64,000 bases of DNA from an uncultured Glaciecola sp. (GCA_905479945.1 CAJQOP010000085.1:1-64000), one strand, 5' to 3'; positions 36,890-45,445 are shown, counted from the first letter of the stretch. Notes: generated by a model not told the origin, from the sequence alone. Numbers and translations: made by a program.

Positions 36890-38119
36890 CTAAACGATTG
36901 AACTGTTCATGTTCTGTGCCCAATGCATTGCTTCATAATAAAGCGTGTATAAACGTTCACCGCTGATATCAAACTGGAGCGCAACATAATCGATTTCATC
37001 CCAATTAGCTTCTTCAAATGCGTAACAAACACGCATTTGCAAACCCATGGTTGAATCAATGTTCTTCTTGCAAAGCGCATCGCTTAGTTCTTCGCCAACA
37101 GGCAATTTGCTAACCAAAGACTCCATGGGTTGATCAAGTAGGGCATCTAACATTGAAAACAAGCCTAACAAGAAACTCGTTGGTGGATTTTCTGGCAGCT
37201 CTAGCTCAATAGAAATCAAGGAGCAAAAGCGCGCTCTAACTAATGATTGAATAATTAATTCAGTGGGTTTTTCACCGCGCATATTAGCCAAGGCAAGCAG
37301 TGCGATGAATTTTTTAATTTCAATATGCCCCATATAATTGATGGCATGTTGCAAAGATTCAATTTTTTGTCTTTTGTTAATCAAAGGGTTATTAATAAAA
37401 CGCATTAATTTGTAGGCTAGACCTACGTCCTTTTCGATTACTTTGGTGACTTCCTTGGTATCAAAATTTGGTGAATTGCTCAAGCTCACAAGTTCCGTCA
37501 CAGAATGTAATGAGGCATTTAAGTCCCTGTGGCGGATCATTTCTGGTCGCGCTAAAAAGTAGCCTTGAAAAAGTTGCACACCCATTGCCTTGAAACGTTC
37601 GAATTGCTCGTGAGTTTCTACTTTTTCAGCAATGATTTTGATGCCACGACTACTTAGTTCTTGAATTTTTGCAATTGCTGCAGGACCCTGTTTCTCTATC
37701 TCCTCCACTTCAACTTTAATATAGTCAATGAAGGGCATAAATACGTCCCACCTGGGCGTAAAGTCGTAATCATCTAACGCCAACTGATAACCTAGATTTC
37801 GAATATGTTGACAGGCTTGAACGAGCTCATCATTAACTTCGACGGTTTCAACTATTTCTATGACTACACTTGATGGATCCAGAGTAGAAGGGAAGCGATA
37901 TAACAAAGTGTCTCTGTGAAAATTTATAAAAGCCGGTTTATTAAAAGTAATATCTTCAATACCAACGGTTAAATGACTGTTAGCTATCATGCTGCTAGTC
38001 GCTTCATCTGGTGACATATCCGGAAAGCAGTTGCTTTCTCCGTCCCTGAATAATAACTCGTAAGCGAATACACGCTTTTCTACATTATAAATCGCTTGTC
38101 TTGCAACATATGAAAACAT
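36890..38119 (-). CDS. EAL-HDOD signalling protein, conserved EAL residues
   Basis: The 409-residue protein has the same EAL plus HDOD layout as the next gene downstream. It keeps most metal and catalytic positions: YELLFRD, the Asn of INFHRD, VIEIVET, ALDDYDF with both Asps, YIKVE with the lysine, IAEKVET and LFQGYF. Cyclic-di-GMP hydrolysis, as reported for Vibrio CdgJ, is plausible. HDOD regions (FINNPLINKRQKIESLQHAINYMG) are shared almost word for word with the paralogue, showing tandem duplication. It is divergent from rpoH across a 294-bp AT-rich gap. Confidence 0.86.
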   Translation of the reverse strand: MFSYVARQAIYNVEKRVFAYELLFRDGESNCFPDMSPDEATSSMIANSHLTVGIEDITFNKPAFINFHRDTLLYRFPSTLDPSSVVIEIVETVEVNDELVQACQHIRNLGYQLALDDYDFTPRWDVFMPFIDYIKVEVEEIEKQGPAAIAKIQELSSRGIKIIAEKVETHEQFERFKAMGVQLFQGYFLARPEMIRHRDLNASLHSVTELVSLSNSPNFDTKEVTKVIEKDVGLAYKLMRFINNPLINKRQKIESLQHAINYMGHIEIKKFIALLALANMRGEKPTELIIQSLVRARFCSLISIELELPENPPTSFLLGLFSMLDALLDQPMESLVSKLPVGEELSDALCKKNIDSTMGLQMRVCYAFEEANWDEIDYVALQFDISGERLYTLYYEAMHWAQNMNSSIV

Positions 38120-38413
38120 TAATGGATTGCTCGAAAAAATAAAAAATTAGTGGTTTAAACTCAAAAAATCGATTTGTTTTATGATCCTTTTGTAAATTTA
38201 GCATATAATATTAATTAGTTATCACCTAAATAGATAAAACTTAGGTAAAATTGAATTTATTTTTTCTTAGGGCTTGAGTTCTGAGGAAGAATCCCTATAT
38301 TTATTGAAATGATCTAATCGAACTTTCGGTCTTTTAGTTTGTCTATTTACTATATAGACCACTCAAGTGTTTTGAGTTGAGACAAACATGATCGGCAAAG
38401 TAACGAGGTAAAA

Positions 38414-39265
38414 ATGACTAGAAAGATGCAATCATTAGCATTAAGCATCCCGCGCAGTGGCAGTATAGAAAGCTACATTCAAGCGGTGAGCAGCATAAAC
38501 ATGCTAACAGCAGAAGAAGAGAAATCTCTGGCTGTAAAGTTATTCGACAACGAAGACCTGGAATCGGCACGTAAGTTAGTCATGTCGCATTTACGTTTTG
38601 TTGTTCACGTTGCCAAGTCATACGCAGGTTATGGTTTGCCGCAGGCGGATTTAATTCAAGAAGGCAATATAGGCTTAATGAAAGCGGTAAAACGCTTCGA
38701 TCCAAATGTAGGTGTTCGTCTTGTCTCGTTCGCAGTACATTGGATTAAAGCTGAAATTCACGAGTTTGTTCTGAAGAACTGGCGCATCGTGAAAGTCGCA
38801 ACTACTAAGGCGCAGCGGAAGTTGTTCTTCAACCTTCGTAAAGCGAAGAAGCGTTTAGGGTGGTTTACTCATGCTGAAGTGCAAAAAGTAGCAGAAGAGC
38901 TTGGTGTGAGCACTAAAGAAGTATTGCAAATGGAAGCTCGAATGAGTAGCCACGACGCATCATTCGACTTATCTGCTGACGATGATGAGTCTAGTACTTT
39001 TGCTCCTGCTCAGTATCTAGAAGACAAAACTACTGATGTAGAAATGGACGTTATCAACACTGACCATGACAAAAATGCATCAAACAGCTTGTATTCGGCT
39101 ATCAAAACCTTAGATGCTAGAAGCCAACATATTATCGAGACTCGTTGGTTGTCTGATGACAAAACCACCTTGCAGGACTTAGCTAACGAATATCAAGTTT
39201 CTGCAGAACGCGTTCGTCAGATAGAAAAAAATGCAATGAAGAAGCTACAAGCAGCTATGGCATAA
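38414..39265 (+). CDS. rpoH: RNA polymerase sigma-32 factor (heat shock)
   Basis: The 283-residue protein has region 2 with [38 protein letters not shown] and the -10 contact stretch. The RpoH box [18 protein letters not shown] binds core polymerase and marks sigma-32. Region 4 carries the [30 protein letters not shown]. It follows ftsYEX after the two inverted EAL-HDOD genes, whereas in E. coli rpoH is directly after ftsX. The 294-bp leader may hold heat-responsive structure, but I could not establish one. Confidence 0.97.
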   Translation: MTRKMQSLALSIPRSGSIESYIQAVSSINMLTAEEEKSLAVKLFDNEDLESARKLVMSHLRFVVHVAKSYAGYGLPQADLIQEGNIGLMKAVKRFDPNVGVRLVSFAVHWIKAEIHEFVLKNWRIVKVATTKAQRKLFFNLRKAKKRLGWFTHAEVQKVAEELGVSTKEVLQMEARMSSHDASFDLSADDDESSTFAPAQYLEDKTTDVEMDVINTDHDKNASNSLYSAIKTLDARSQHIIETRWLSDDKTTLQDLANEYQVSAERVRQIEKNAMKKLQAAMA

Positions 39266-39307
39266 GCCATTAGGATAGCAGACTCTTGCTGCATTTGAGA
39301 GATTAAG

Positions 39308-39342
39308 AAAAAGCGTTAGTGTTTAGCACTAGCGCTTTTTTT
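39308..39342 (+). terminator. Intrinsic terminator of rpoH
   Basis: AAGCGTTAGTG and CACTAGCGCTT form an 11-bp stem (one G-T pair) around TTTAG, followed by a run of seven Ts. It lies 43 bp after the rpoH stop codon. Confidence 0.9.
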
Positions 39343-39449
39343 ATGCCTTGAGGGGCAACATACGCTAAATAATTACATGTTAAATCAGTGCCTGCTAAAC
39401 CATCACGCGCGAGGCCATCATGCCCTCTGAGCAAAAACGCGTCGACTTC

Positions 39450-40349
39450 CTACAACGTCGGAATGACCCAATATTTTCCAGTGAAGGTTGCTACCGCAAT
39501 ATCGTTATCGTGGATATCAACGGTTAGTTCAATCGGGCACTTTTTATTGGCTTGTATTAAGTCAAAACGTGCCTTCACCGACTCAATGTTGCAAACTGCA
39601 CGAGGGCGCATGGTAATCGGCTTGTGATAATGAATATTGCCGTCCCCCAAGACAATTTCTCCCGTTAACTCTTTTTGTTTCAACTGTAAAAAAATCATTC
39701 CCCAGCCCGTTAATGTAGCCTGCGAAAAGATGCTCCCGGCAAACATTGAGCCATGTAAATTAATGTTTTTATTAAGTGAGGCTCTAGTTTCAATTGTTCG
39801 TTCAGTATATTGATAAAGCTTAATACCCATGTGTTCAGTAATTGGGATTTGTTCATGCCAAGTATCTTGCAGCTCTTTGCACCACTTTGGGTGCAGTACT
39901 AGAACATTGTTGTCCACTAGTGGCTTAAACATGTGTTTACGTTTTAATTTTCCTAACTCATTAGGTGCGGCTTTTTCTATTTCAAAACCGCAGGCGGCAA
40001 AAAAGGACATTGATGTTTCTCGAGAGTTAGTAACGGCTCTTTGAGCGCCTAAATCTCTTGCAACAGCTTCGAGTGCAGATAATATAATTTGTCCAACGCC
40101 TTTTCGGCGGTATTTTTGCTCAACAGCAATGTGTCTAATTTGAGCCTCTTCAGCCGTATTTAGATGGATGCGCCCGCACGCTACGATAGCGCCAGTTGGA
40201 CTCAATATCACCCTATGCTCGCTTACTGTTTCATACTCGTCTTTTTCAGAGCCTTCAGGAAAGCCCCATGGCTCACGCAACCACTGCCATCTAAAATGGA
40301 AGTAGTTTTTAAGCTCTTCGTCGGACTTGGGCGTTGATATGGTAAACAA
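39450..40349 (-). CDS. GNAT acetyltransferase fused to YiiD-type thioesterase domain
   Basis: I place the start at TTG 40349 (GAGG 8 bp upstream), giving 299 residues beginning MFTISTPKSDEEL. The frame extends to 40424 with no Shine-Dalgarno sequence. Residues 1-145 form a GNAT fold with acetyl-CoA loop RRKGVGQII and FFAACGF. The C-terminal half has a hotdog fold of YiiD type (NLHGSMFAGSIFSQATLTGWG). Such bifunctional proteins occur throughout Gammaproteobacteria. Substrates are unknown. It is probably expressed apart from the dtd-pip pair upstream. Confidence 0.85.
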   Translation of the reverse strand: MFTISTPKSDEELKNYFHFRWQWLREPWGFPEGSEKDEYETVSEHRVILSPTGAIVACGRIHLNTAEEAQIRHIAVEQKYRRKGVGQIILSALEAVARDLGAQRAVTNSRETSMSFFAACGFEIEKAAPNELGKLKRKHMFKPLVDNNVLVLHPKWCKELQDTWHEQIPITEHMGIKLYQYTERTIETRASLNKNINLHGSMFAGSIFSQATLTGWGMIFLQLKQKELTGEIVLGDGNIHYHKPITMRPRAVCNIESVKARFDLIQANKKCPIELTVDIHDNDIAVATFTGKYWVIPTL

Positions 40350-40504
40350 TAGCTGACCTCGTGTAATATGTGAATGGCATAGAATAGCCCATGAATAGTG
40401 GCTTAGTCTTGCCTGAGCCCACAAGTTTAGCTTGAATGGTGTGTAAATAACTAGTGCACAATATGATTGCTAACAAATTCTACGGTTTTTTGATTAGATA
40501 GTGG

Positions 40505-40942
40505 CTATGATTCAAGCAAAAACGTAACAGGCCCATCATTAACCAGGGACACCTTCATATCAGCGCCAAATCTGCCTGTTTGGCATTCACGATACTGCGA
40601 CTCAATATGATTTATAAATTGCTGATATAATCGCGCTCCATGCTCGGGCGAAGCGCCTTTGGAGAAACCAGGTCGGTTACCTTTTGAAGTGTCAGCAACC
40701 AAAGTAAATTGCGATACAACAAGCAAGCCACCTCCTGTATCTATCAAACTTTTATTCATCTTGCCGTCGCTATCGGCAAAAATGCGATAACTAAAAATCT
40801 TGCGAGCCATTTTTTCTATTTGCAGAATGCTGTCTTCTTTCTCAAGGCCTAAAAAAAGTAGGGCACCTGCGCCTATCTCTCCAATAACAGCATCATCTAC
40901 TGTTACTGATGCTGCTGAAACGCGCTGTATTAGCCCTTTCAT
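40505..40942 (-). CDS. dtd: D-aminoacyl-tRNA deacylase
   Basis: The 145-residue protein is full length for Dtd, with MKGLIQRVSAASVTVDD, the active-site SQFTLVAD and the cross-subunit NDGPVTFLLES. It hydrolyses D-amino acids (and glycine) from tRNAs as proofreading. Its start overlaps the pip stop by 4 bp (ATGA), a pairing also seen in other Alteromonadales. Confidence 0.96.
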   Translation of the reverse strand: MKGLIQRVSAASVTVDDAVIGEIGAGALLFLGLEKEDSILQIEKMARKIFSYRIFADSDGKMNKSLIDTGGGLLVVSQFTLVADTSKGNRPGFSKGASPEHGARLYQQFINHIESQYRECQTGRFGADMKVSLVNDGPVTFLLES

Positions 40943-41904
40943 AAGTGAGCACCTAACTCACAGATATCGTTCATAATTGAGGTTAGCTCATTGGCAGTTC
41001 CCTGTTCTGACATGCTATGGCCAGCATTGTTAACGATTTTCAAAGTCGAATGAGGCAAGCGTTTATGAACGGCATATGCCGCTTCTAATTTACAAACCAT
41101 ATCATATCTGCCGTGAACAATATGACAGGGGATATCTGGAATTTTGTGTATGTTGTTAAGTATGAAGTTCTCCTCGATAAAGCACCTGTTAAGAAGGTAA
41201 TGACACTCCAATAGCGCAAGACTCTTCACTTGCTTGTCTGTGTTTAGGTCGCTCATCACAATATTGGGAGCGATCAATCTCGAAATGTTACCTTCCCAAT
41301 TGAACCAAGCTTTTAGCGCTGAAAAGCTTACTTGCGTGTCGGGGTGCTTGAACAAGCCTATGAATTGTTGACACACTTTGTCAGAGGAAGTTGTGTCTGT
41401 AATGTGGCTAGAAAATTTTTCGTATGTTTCGGGATATATTTGAGCAGCACAACCAGTGGGTAACAAAAACCAATCAAAATCTTCCTTTCGAGCGAGAAAA
41501 ACGCCTCTTAATACCATCGAGATGACTGGCTCAGGATGCTCAATACTGTAAATTAGCGCTAGGGTTGAACCCCATGAGCCGCCAAACAGAATCCATTTAT
41601 CTATACACAGCGCTTTGCGTATTACTTCAAAATCTTCAATTAACAGTTGAGTTGTATTGTTTGCGGTATCTCCGAACGGAGTTGAGCGACCGCACCCGCG
41701 TTGTTCAACGCCGATGACTCTGTATTTAAGTGGATTGAAAGGCCATTGGTAGTTTTCGCCAAGACCAGCCCCAGGACCACCATGCATATAGATAACAGGA
41801 ATTCCCTTGGGATTCCCGCTTTGCTCCACGTATACCTTGTGTTCACCAGAAACTGAAATAGTTTGACGATCGTACACGGCGTTAGTATGGAAAATTCCGT
41901 TCAT
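40939..41904 (-). CDS. pip: Proline iminopeptidase
   Basis: The 321-residue alpha/beta hydrolase matches peptidase family S33: oxyanion region YMHGGPGAGLGE, GVEQRGCGRSTP, nucleophile GGSWGSTLAL, then Asp in HGRYDMVC and His in NAGHSMSE. It removes N-terminal proline from peptides in the cytoplasm. It is first of the pip-dtd pair. Upstream is a long non-coding stretch reaching the SoxR-controlled region. Confidence 0.94.
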   Translation of the reverse strand: MNGIFHTNAVYDRQTISVSGEHKVYVEQSGNPKGIPVIYMHGGPGAGLGENYQWPFNPLKYRVIGVEQRGCGRSTPFGDTANNTTQLLIEDFEVIRKALCIDKWILFGGSWGSTLALIYSIEHPEPVISMVLRGVFLARKEDFDWFLLPTGCAAQIYPETYEKFSSHITDTTSSDKVCQQFIGLFKHPDTQVSFSALKAWFNWEGNISRLIAPNIVMSDLNTDKQVKSLALLECHYLLNRCFIEENFILNNIHKIPDIPCHIVHGRYDMVCKLEAAYAVHKRLPHSTLKIVNNAGHSMSEQGTANELTSIMNDICELGAHL

Positions 41905-42340
41905 ATATGCGCACTAGTAGTAATTCATATCCCTTGAAATCGATATTTTTCGGGTGAATTAATCCTTATTCATATGATTATTGTTGCATAGTTTCGCTAA
42001 TTATAGTTTAAAAAACACCTAAAATTATTAACCTGAAGGGTTTATGAAATTTTCTAAACTGATTTTAAGCATAATTCGAATTGCACAATACACCATTTTC
42101 TGGGACAGCGAGAAAACAATTGGGTCCATTGTTAAAATGGTGCAAATTGAAGGCGAAGCACTGCGATGTGTAACTTGGGTAAGAATTATGGAAACCAATT
42201 AGGGTCATTGAGCCATGGGCGGTCAGCAGCTAACCGCCGCAGCGATTCATACCATGCAAAAAGAATAGGCGTAAAAGGTTTTTATGAGGCGGCGATAAAT
42301 ATCGCTTTGTTGATACACAATAAGGTCGAGAGTGGCTACC
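41905..42340 (+). other. 436-bp region with no confident gene
   Basis: No convincing gene is present. The only candidate is a 52-codon plus-strand frame from ATG 42044 to TAG 42202 (MKFSKLILSIIRIAQY...), with GAAGGG only 3 bp before the ATG, which is a poor spacing. A second short frame overlaps its end. Two small perfect hairpins are visible: GGCGGT/ACCGCC around 42218-42240 and GCGAT/ATCGC around 42292-42305. It could be a leader, the body of a small RNA, or a decayed gene. Confidence 0.4.
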
Positions 42341-42445
42341 TTACTTAAAATGCATAATGCCATTAAAGGTATCTAGGGTTTTTCTGACGATATTCTTAAT
42401 ATGTTGCTTAACTGTGTTTATTTGTGTTTTGTAAAAATCTTTCAT
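42341..42445 (-). CDS. 34-residue small protein behind a SoxR-type promoter
   Basis: ATG 42445 follows AAAGGA at a good 8-bp distance, and the frame runs 34 codons to TAA 42341. The product is basic and could form one amphipathic helix (FYKTQINTVKQHIKNIVRKT). It has no cysteine and no membrane segment. Its promoter region contains a SoxR box with a 19-bp -35/-10 spacer, so it should be induced by redox-active compounds. It is too short for standard gene callers. It could be a real small protein or a leader peptide of a longer RNA. I know no homologue. Confidence 0.5.
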   Translation of the reverse strand: MKDFYKTQINTVKQHIKNIVRKTLDTFNGIMHFK

Positions 42446-42491
42446 AGTGATTTCCTTTGTTTGATGAATGCAATTGCTTATCGATAGTTAA

Positions 42492-42522
42492 ATAATAAAA
42501 CCTCACGTTAACTTGAGGTAAA
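42492..42522 (-). promoter_or_regulatory. SoxR-type target promoter (-35 TTTACC, 19-bp spacer, -10 TATTAT)
   Basis: On the minus strand TTTACC and TATTAT are separated by exactly 19 bp, the overlong spacer that MerR-family activators untwist. The spacer contains the SoxR palindrome. The arrangement matches the E. coli soxS promoter as I remember it. It points to the 34-codon frame, whose ATG is 47 bp further on. Confidence 0.8.
42501..42518. promoter_or_regulatory. SoxR box
   Basis: CCTCACGTTAACTTGAGG is an 18-bp palindrome with one mismatch. It differs by one base from CCTCAAGTTAACTTGAGG, the E. coli soxS operator. It sits 53 bp upstream of the soxR ATG and serves both directions. Confidence 0.9.
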
Positions 42523-42541
42523 GCTTTTTTTTCACTATATT
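42513..42541 (+). promoter_or_regulatory. Probable soxR promoter overlapping the SoxR box
   Basis: TTGAGG, 17 bp, TATATT is a good sigma-70 promoter reading into soxR. Its -35 is the right half of the SoxR box, so bound SoxR should repress its own gene, as in E. coli. Confidence 0.65.
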
Positions 42542-42571
42542 TGAAAAAGTGTTTAAGAAGAGGTTGAAAGT

Positions 42572-43012
42572 ATGGAAGACGCAAATCTGTCAGTAGGTTA
42601 TGTTGCTAAGCGGACTGGAGTGAAGGTGTCCACTTTGCATTTTTATGAACAAAAAGGTTTGATTAGAAGTTGGCGTAATCAAGGTAATCAAAGACGTTAT
42701 AAGCGAGATGTACTGCGCAGAATATCTGTGATTAAGGCGGCGCAAAGATTAGGTATTAGTCTACTAAGCATTCATCAAACTTTCTTAGGAATGCCAAATG
42801 AACGTACCCCCGATAAAAAAGACTGGGCGCAATTATCAAAACGTTGGCAACAACAACTTGATCGACAAATTCATTCATTAACTAAGCTGAGAGATTCACT
42901 AGACGGTTGCATTGGTTGTGGGTGCTTGTCTATGCAAAACTGTCCTATCTATAACCCAGATGATGTGCTTGAAGAGCAGGGGCCTGGGCCTGTTATTTTG
43001 GACAGAGAGTAG
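42572..43012 (+). CDS. soxR: Redox-sensitive transcriptional activator SoxR
   Basis: The 146-residue MerR-family regulator has an N-terminal HTH (SVGYVAKRTGVKVSTLHFYEQKGLI), a dimerisation helix and the [2Fe-2S] motif C-x2-C-x-C-x5-C in GCIGCGCLSMQNCPIY. The cluster senses redox-cycling compounds or superoxide. No soxS lies beside it, as is usual outside enterobacteria, where SoxR acts directly on a few targets. A GAGGTTG sequence lies before the ATG. A strong terminator follows. Confidence 0.96.
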   Translation: MEDANLSVGYVAKRTGVKVSTLHFYEQKGLIRSWRNQGNQRRYKRDVLRRISVIKAAQRLGISLLSIHQTFLGMPNERTPDKKDWAQLSKRWQQQLDRQIHSLTKLRDSLDGCIGCGCLSMQNCPIYNPDDVLEEQGPGPVILDRE

Positions 43013-43024
43013 TGTTAAGATAAA

Positions 43025-43060
43025 TTGCGACAGAAAAACTAACCCACTGTCGCAACTTTT
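43025..43060 (+). terminator. Intrinsic terminator of soxR
   Basis: TTGCGACAG and CTGTCGCAA make a perfect 9-bp stem around a 13-base loop, followed by CTTTTATTT. It starts 13 bp after the soxR stop. Confidence 0.85.
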
Positions 43061-43062
43061 AT

Positions 43063-43752
43063 TTAAGCCTGAATGCTTGAATTTTGCTGACGTATTTTCT
43101 GAATCAGCTCATAACTTAAGGGTAAAACAAGATAGATAATGGATATCCACATAAATGCAATTAGTGGCCCTATTTCTGTCAATGGAAGATCACTAAACCT
43201 TAGTGTGAGTGCGCCATACAAATAGGGAGTGAAGCAGACTATGAAAGCCGCACAGGCGTATCCAAACAAACGAAATTTATGTCGCTTGTCTAACAGGTGC
43301 AAAACTGTATAGCTGATAATTGACCAAGCAATAGACCAGTCGTGCACTAACATGCCCCAATCTAGTTTATATGCATTTGAGCCGAAAGAATTTGACCAGA
43401 AGAACCCTTCGGCAAATAACAGGTGGATATCACCGTTCATCCAATAATCTTTCAAAAATAACGGGTCGTCTGCGACGGAAAGAAATACCACTGCTTTGAT
43501 TAACATATAAAAAATTGTGAGAGAAATGACCGCCAGCCCCAGCGATAAATAGAGTTGTTTATTCATTGTATATCTCCAACAAGCAGAAAACGTGCTCTTC
43601 CAAAATAAAAAGTTATTAACCAAATTTGAGCTATCTGATTGATTAAATTCTTCAATTAGATCGCCTGAAATATCATCGTTTACTGAATCGGGTAGCAATT
43701 TATTCAGCAGCACTAATGCCAATGAAGGAGGTTTGTTGTTAATAGGTTTCAT
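43063..43752 (-). CDS. Membrane protein with permease-prefix-like N-terminus
   Basis: The first 40 residues (PPSLALVLLNKLLPDSVNDDISGDLIEEF) resemble the 'permease prefix domain 2' that precedes some MacB-like permeases. Here that domain is followed only by four or so membrane helices. Its ATG overlaps the stop of the PadR-like gene, a pairing also found when PadR regulators control permease-prefix proteins. It may be a membrane partner or sensor controlled by the PadR regulator. Function is unknown. Confidence 0.72.
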   Translation of the reverse strand: MKPINNKPPSLALVLLNKLLPDSVNDDISGDLIEEFNQSDSSNLVNNFLFWKSTFSACWRYTMNKQLYLSLGLAVISLTIFYMLIKAVVFLSVADDPLFLKDYWMNGDIHLLFAEGFFWSNSFGSNAYKLDWGMLVHDWSIAWSIISYTVLHLLDKRHKFRLFGYACAAFIVCFTPYLYGALTLRFSDLPLTEIGPLIAFMWISIIYLVLPLSYELIQKIRQQNSSIQA

Positions 43753-44099
43753 ATTATTGCCTCAACTTGAATTGAAAAATTAACCGAAGCTTGACTCCAT
43801 AAAGTTTCCAATTGTTTTTTAGTCGCATTCAGTGCCGACATGCCAAGCGGTGTGACACTGAAATAGCGTTTAGCTTTGCCTCCGCGTTCTGGCACTGCAT
43901 CTCCTTTTTTTGAACTGAGTAAGCCCTTATATTCTAAACGCTCGGCGGTAGAATACAGTGCACCAATTGCCACTTCCCTGCCTATTTTTTCTTTAAGGTT
44001 TTGCCTTATCGTCACGCCATAGGCGTTATCCTTAAGACTCAAAACACTTAACATCACGACATGTTCAAACTCACCAAGGTAGGATTCTTTGTTCGCCAT
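43749..44099 (-). CDS. PadR-family transcriptional regulator
   Basis: The 116-residue protein has a winged helix typical of PadR: FEHVVMLSVLSLKDNAYGVTIRQNL, then GALYSTAERLEYKGLLSSKKG and RYFSVTPLGMSALN. A short C-terminal helix for dimerisation follows. PadR proteins repress nearby genes in response to small molecules. It overlaps the permease-prefix gene by 4 bp and is first in the pair, so autoregulation is likely. Confidence 0.9.
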   Translation of the reverse strand: MANKESYLGEFEHVVMLSVLSLKDNAYGVTIRQNLKEKIGREVAIGALYSTAERLEYKGLLSSKKGDAVPERGGKAKRYFSVTPLGMSALNATKKQLETLWSQASVNFSIQVEAII

Positions 44100-44274
44100 T
44101 TTCTAACTCTCTCAATAATATTAACTACATAATAGTATTTAAATATGAGCATAGAATATAAAAAACTATTAAATAGTATTGGGTTTAATAACAGAGAGGT
44201 AAAATTGAGTGAGGCATGAAATAGTGATTGGACTAGCAGGTTTATGAGCCTTATGTATTAACAGAGATTATTTT

Positions 44275-44313
44275 TCGCTTCTTTGTCGCTTCTTTGTCGC
44301 TTCTTTGTCGCTT
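44275..44313 (+). repeat. 11-bp tandem repeat, three units plus partial
   Basis: TCGCTTCTTTG occurs three times head to tail and then continues TCGCTT. It lies about 60 bp upstream of the DUF2959 gene, where a promoter is expected, so changes in copy number would change promoter spacing by one helical turn. Confidence 0.85.
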
Positions 44314-44375
44314 TTGTTCGCTATGCTACACTTACAGCGCATATTGATTAACACTCTGTTTAAAGAAAGGAAGTT

Positions 44376-45026
44376 ATGATGTTTCGAATATTAGTTTGTA
44401 TTTGTTTATTGGCCTTGACTGGATGCGAATCAGTTGTAGATAAAGCTTATTACGGTATGTGGGAAAAGGTAGGAGTAGAAAAACGCGATATCTTAGTCGA
44501 CAGGGTGGAGGATGCCCAAGACTCTCAAAAGGATGCACAGCAAGAGTTTTCTTCGGCTTTAGATGAATTCAGTACACTGATCAACTTTGATGGCGGCGAA
44601 CTCGAAACTGTTTACAACAACTTAAATGATCAACTTGAAGTAAGCAAAGAAAGTGCGGCTTCGGTAACTCAAAGAATCAACAAAGTTGAATCCGTAGCAG
44701 AAGATCTGTTTGATGAATGGCAAACAGAGATTAATTTGATTTCTAGTGCTAATCTGAAACGTGATAGCCAGAGAAAATTAAGCGAAACAAAGAGAAAATA
44801 TGCTTCTTTGCTTAAATCAATGAGAAAAGTTGAAAAAAGTATGAGCCCTGTATTAATTGCCTTGCAAGACAATGTACTTGCGTTGAAACATAACTTAAAC
44901 GCGAACGCGATTGGGTCTTTACAAGGTGAGTTTAATAGTATTAAACAAGATGTCGGTAGTCTAATTAAAGAAATGAACGTCGCTATAAAACAATCCGACG
45001 ACTTTATTAAGAGTATTAAAGGGTAG
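44376..45026 (+). CDS. DUF2959 lipoprotein
   Basis: The 216-residue protein starts with a lipoprotein signal (LVCICLLALTGCES, lipobox LTGC). The rest is almost entirely helical, with heptad-like coiled coils: MWEKVGVEKRDILVDRVEDA, the family's opening motif, and KYASLLKSMRKVEKSMSPVL. It should be anchored in the envelope as a helical bundle. Its ATG has AAAGGAAG upstream. Function in the family is unknown. Confidence 0.88.
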   Translation: MMFRILVCICLLALTGCESVVDKAYYGMWEKVGVEKRDILVDRVEDAQDSQKDAQQEFSSALDEFSTLINFDGGELETVYNNLNDQLEVSKESAASVTQRINKVESVAEDLFDEWQTEINLISSANLKRDSQRKLSETKRKYASLLKSMRKVEKSMSPVLIALQDNVLALKHNLNANAIGSLQGEFNSIKQDVGSLIKEMNVAIKQSDDFIKSIKG

Positions 45027-45044
45027 CCACACGGGCTACTCTTC
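45023..45044 (+). terminator. Possible terminator between DUF2959 gene and metJ
   Basis: GTAGCC and GGCTAC form a 6-bp stem overlapping the DUF2959 stop codon, followed by TCTTC. The T run is poor, so termination is uncertain. Confidence 0.3.
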
Positions 45045-45065
45045 GCATAAGTCGACCAGAGGCTA

Positions 45066-45383
45066 TTAGGCCTCTTCAGCGTCGATATCAACGCCCATTT
45101 TTAGCATTATATCTCTTGCCGTTGCTGGGATTCTATGAGGGTTATCCTTCTTTATATCACTATCATCTGGCAGTGGTTGCCCTGTAAACGCATGTAAAAA
45201 TGCTTCACATAGCAATTCTGAATTTGTCGCATGTCGTAAGTTGTTCACTTGACGCCGAGTACGCTCATCAGTGAGTACCTTTAAGACATTAATGGGAATC
45301 GACACAGTGACCTTTTTAACTTGTTCATTTTTCTTACCGTGCTCTGCATATGGGTGTATATATTTACCGTTCCACTCTGCCAT
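45066..45383 (-). CDS. metJ: Met repressor MetJ
   Basis: The 105-residue ribbon-helix-helix protein is nearly identical in pattern to E. coli Met[57 protein letters not shown] in outline, with the beta-ribbon KKVTVSIP that contacts Met boxes. S-adenosylmethionine is the corepressor. It is divergent from metF across a gap that contains Met boxes, so it controls metF and probably itself. Confidence 0.97.
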   Translation of the reverse strand: MAEWNGKYIHPYAEHGKKNEQVKKVTVSIPINVLKVLTDERTRRQVNNLRHATNSELLCEAFLHAFTGQPLPDDSDIKKDNPHRIPATARDIMLKMGVDIDAEEA

Positions 45384-45445
45384 GTGAATCCTTATTTTTT
45401 TTAGTTATATCAAAATTCTAACTGGTATAGAAAAAATATCAATCT

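Noticed and set aside
38120-38413. RNA thermometer in the rpoH leader
   Set aside because: A CTCAA/TTGAG inverted repeat is present, but I could not show pairing with the ribosome binding site without folding software.
42166-42348. 60-codon plus-strand frame near the SoxR region
   Set aside because: No usable ribosome binding site, no recognisable motif, and it conflicts with the 52-codon frame and the minus-strand small ORF.
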